Source: a virus
Strand: one strand, 5' to 3'
Length of the DNA stretch: 26,752 bases
Virus record (IMG/VR): IMGVR_UViG_3300047409_000295
Coordinates: 1 to 26,752 of that record
Position 1 is the stretch's first letter. Every line of letters begins with the position of its first letter. The notes under the pieces are model-generated. The model did no database searches. It was not told the origin of the DNA and saw nothing but the letters and a program-made list of their open reading frames with translations. Position numbers and translations under genes: made by a program. Positions 26,334 through 26,752 of this stretch are shown here, piece after piece.

Positions 26334-26578
26334 CCGATCTGCAGGAGTCTCTTGTCGGCGCGCTCGAGCCGCTGCTGCGCCGCCTCGTCCGCGAAGAGGT
26401 CGAGCGGGCGAAGCTGCAGTGGCGCTGGCGCAGCGTAAGACAAGCGGCCGAGATCCTCGACTTGTCAGAGAAGGCCATTCGAACGCGCTGCGAGCGGGGG
26501 CAGCTGCCCTGCCGCAAGCTTGACGGCCGGCTCTACGTCGACATGTTCGAGCTCGATCGACTTCTCCTGGAGGAGTAA
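26330..26578 (+). CDS. Excisionase-like HTH protein with CTG start
   Basis: The reading frame (about 82 residues) contains 'WRWRSVRQAAEILDLSEKAIRTRCERGQLPCRKLDGRLYVDMFELDRLLLEE', a clear HTH_17/excisionase-type domain: helix, turn, recognition helix 'AIRTRCERGQLP', wing 'RKLDGRLYV'. No ATG, GTG or TTG precedes it in frame. CTG 26330 overlaps the upstream TGA as CTGA and is preceded by AGAGG at 8 bases, so I take it as the start. CTG 26300 and 26339 are less likely. Its place just before a possible integrase supports a role in excision control. Confidence 0.65.
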   Translation: MTDLQESLVGALEPLLRRLVREEVERAKLQWRWRSVRQAAEILDLSEKAIRTRCERGQLPCRKLDGRLYVDMFELDRLLLEE

Positions 26579-26608
26579 CCGGATGGCTCGATCACGGTTC
26601 TCGCAGCG

Positions 26609-26630
26609 TTAAGTTCACACTTGCTACGAT
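26609..26630 (+). promoter_or_regulatory. Candidate extended -10 promoter
   Basis: TGC-TACGAT (26622-26630) fits an extended -10 element (TGN-TANNNT), with a TTCACA-bearing stretch immediately upstream (26614-26619), too close to act as a normal -35. It lies before the last, truncated gene. Confidence 0.4.
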
Positions 26631-26651
26631 GAGGCATCCGGTTAAACAAGA

Positions 26652-26677
26652 CCCCCAAGCCGCGGACGGCGAGGGGG
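26652..26677 (+). other. Hairpin in the leader of the last gene
   Basis: CCCCC (26652-26656) pairs with GGGGG (26673-26677). Inside, GCCG-CGGA-CGGC (26659-26670) stacks across an AA/GA internal loop. It lies between the candidate promoter and an AAGGAG at 26686-26691, so it would be in the 5' leader and may control translation. Confidence 0.45.
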
Positions 26678-26703
26678 CCGAGACAAAGGAGACGAGACCT
26701 CCC

Positions 26704-26752
26704 ATGTCCACCGCTAAACGTACCCGCGATCGCGAGAAAATCGCACCAGGCT
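26704..26752 (+). CDS. N-terminus of a possible integrase, cut by window edge
   Basis: Only 16 residues are visible (MSTAKRTRDREKIAPG). A basic start running into 'KIAPG' is how many actinobacterial phage tyrosine integrases begin ('R.R.IAPGIY.'). Place after an excisionase-like gene fits. AAGGAG is 12 bases upstream, rather far. The evidence is too short for more than a guess. Confidence 0.35.
   Translation, partial: MSTAKRTRDREKIAPG

Overview
The window reads as part of a double-stranded DNA, tailed (caudovirus), probably temperate phage or prophage. GC content is high, genes are packed with 1-14 base overlaps (ATGA, GTGA, TGATG), and most leading genes have a strong AAGGAGG-type ribosome binding site. 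High GC, codon choice and the style of the proteins suggest a high-GC host, most likely an actinomycete-like bacterium. This is inference, because no host gene, tRNA or attachment site was seen.

Left third (1-9268, all minus strand): the late operon, read right to left. Lysis comes first: a two-span putative holin (57 aa), a small unknown protein and a membrane-anchored lysozyme-like endolysin. Then come an HNH nuclease, the large terminase, a Gly/Pro-rich protein, the portal, a small protein, an acidic scaffold, an SU10-like major capsid protein and four small head or connector proteins. The last of these runs off the left edge.

Middle (9269-14767): a divergent control region (9269-9482) feeds a rightward operon. 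It begins with an unusual protein joining a classical C2H2 zinc finger to a coiled coil and a winged-helix-like end, followed by a chain of coupled small genes that includes a DUF2493/SLOG-fold protein. Between 12189 and 14767 the strand flips several times. A minus-strand three-gene set is headed by four copies of an 11-base repeat, and a candidate small terminase lies upstream of it.

15120-18002 (plus): a block of eleven very small intact genes plus one broken one. Seven units are each introduced by the same composite leader: a short hairpin of variable sequence, 3-6 bases, a conserved CCTYGGTCAACCAAC-like box, AGGAGG, then ATG. This resembles in concept the start-associated sequences of cluster K mycobacteriophages but has a different sequence. 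It is the strongest candidate here for an undescribed system. The block ends in a MerR/HTH_17-like protein.

18067-19941: two minus-strand HTH proteins and a plus-strand Xre/Cro-like gene flank about 670 bases without convincing genes. That gap holds direct repeats, inverted repeats and an AT-rich stretch, as expected for a lysis-lysogeny switch.

Right third (19957-26752, plus): a recombination and replication-support operon. It has two proteins with SSB-like acidic tails, a Cas4/RecB-type nuclease with four cysteines, a C4-HNH nuclease, a RusA resolvase, a 33-residue membrane microprotein and several unknowns. It ends with an excisionase-like HTH protein starting at CTG. A promoter, a hairpin and the first codons of what may be an integrase follow. 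No polymerase, primase or helicase is visible in the window.
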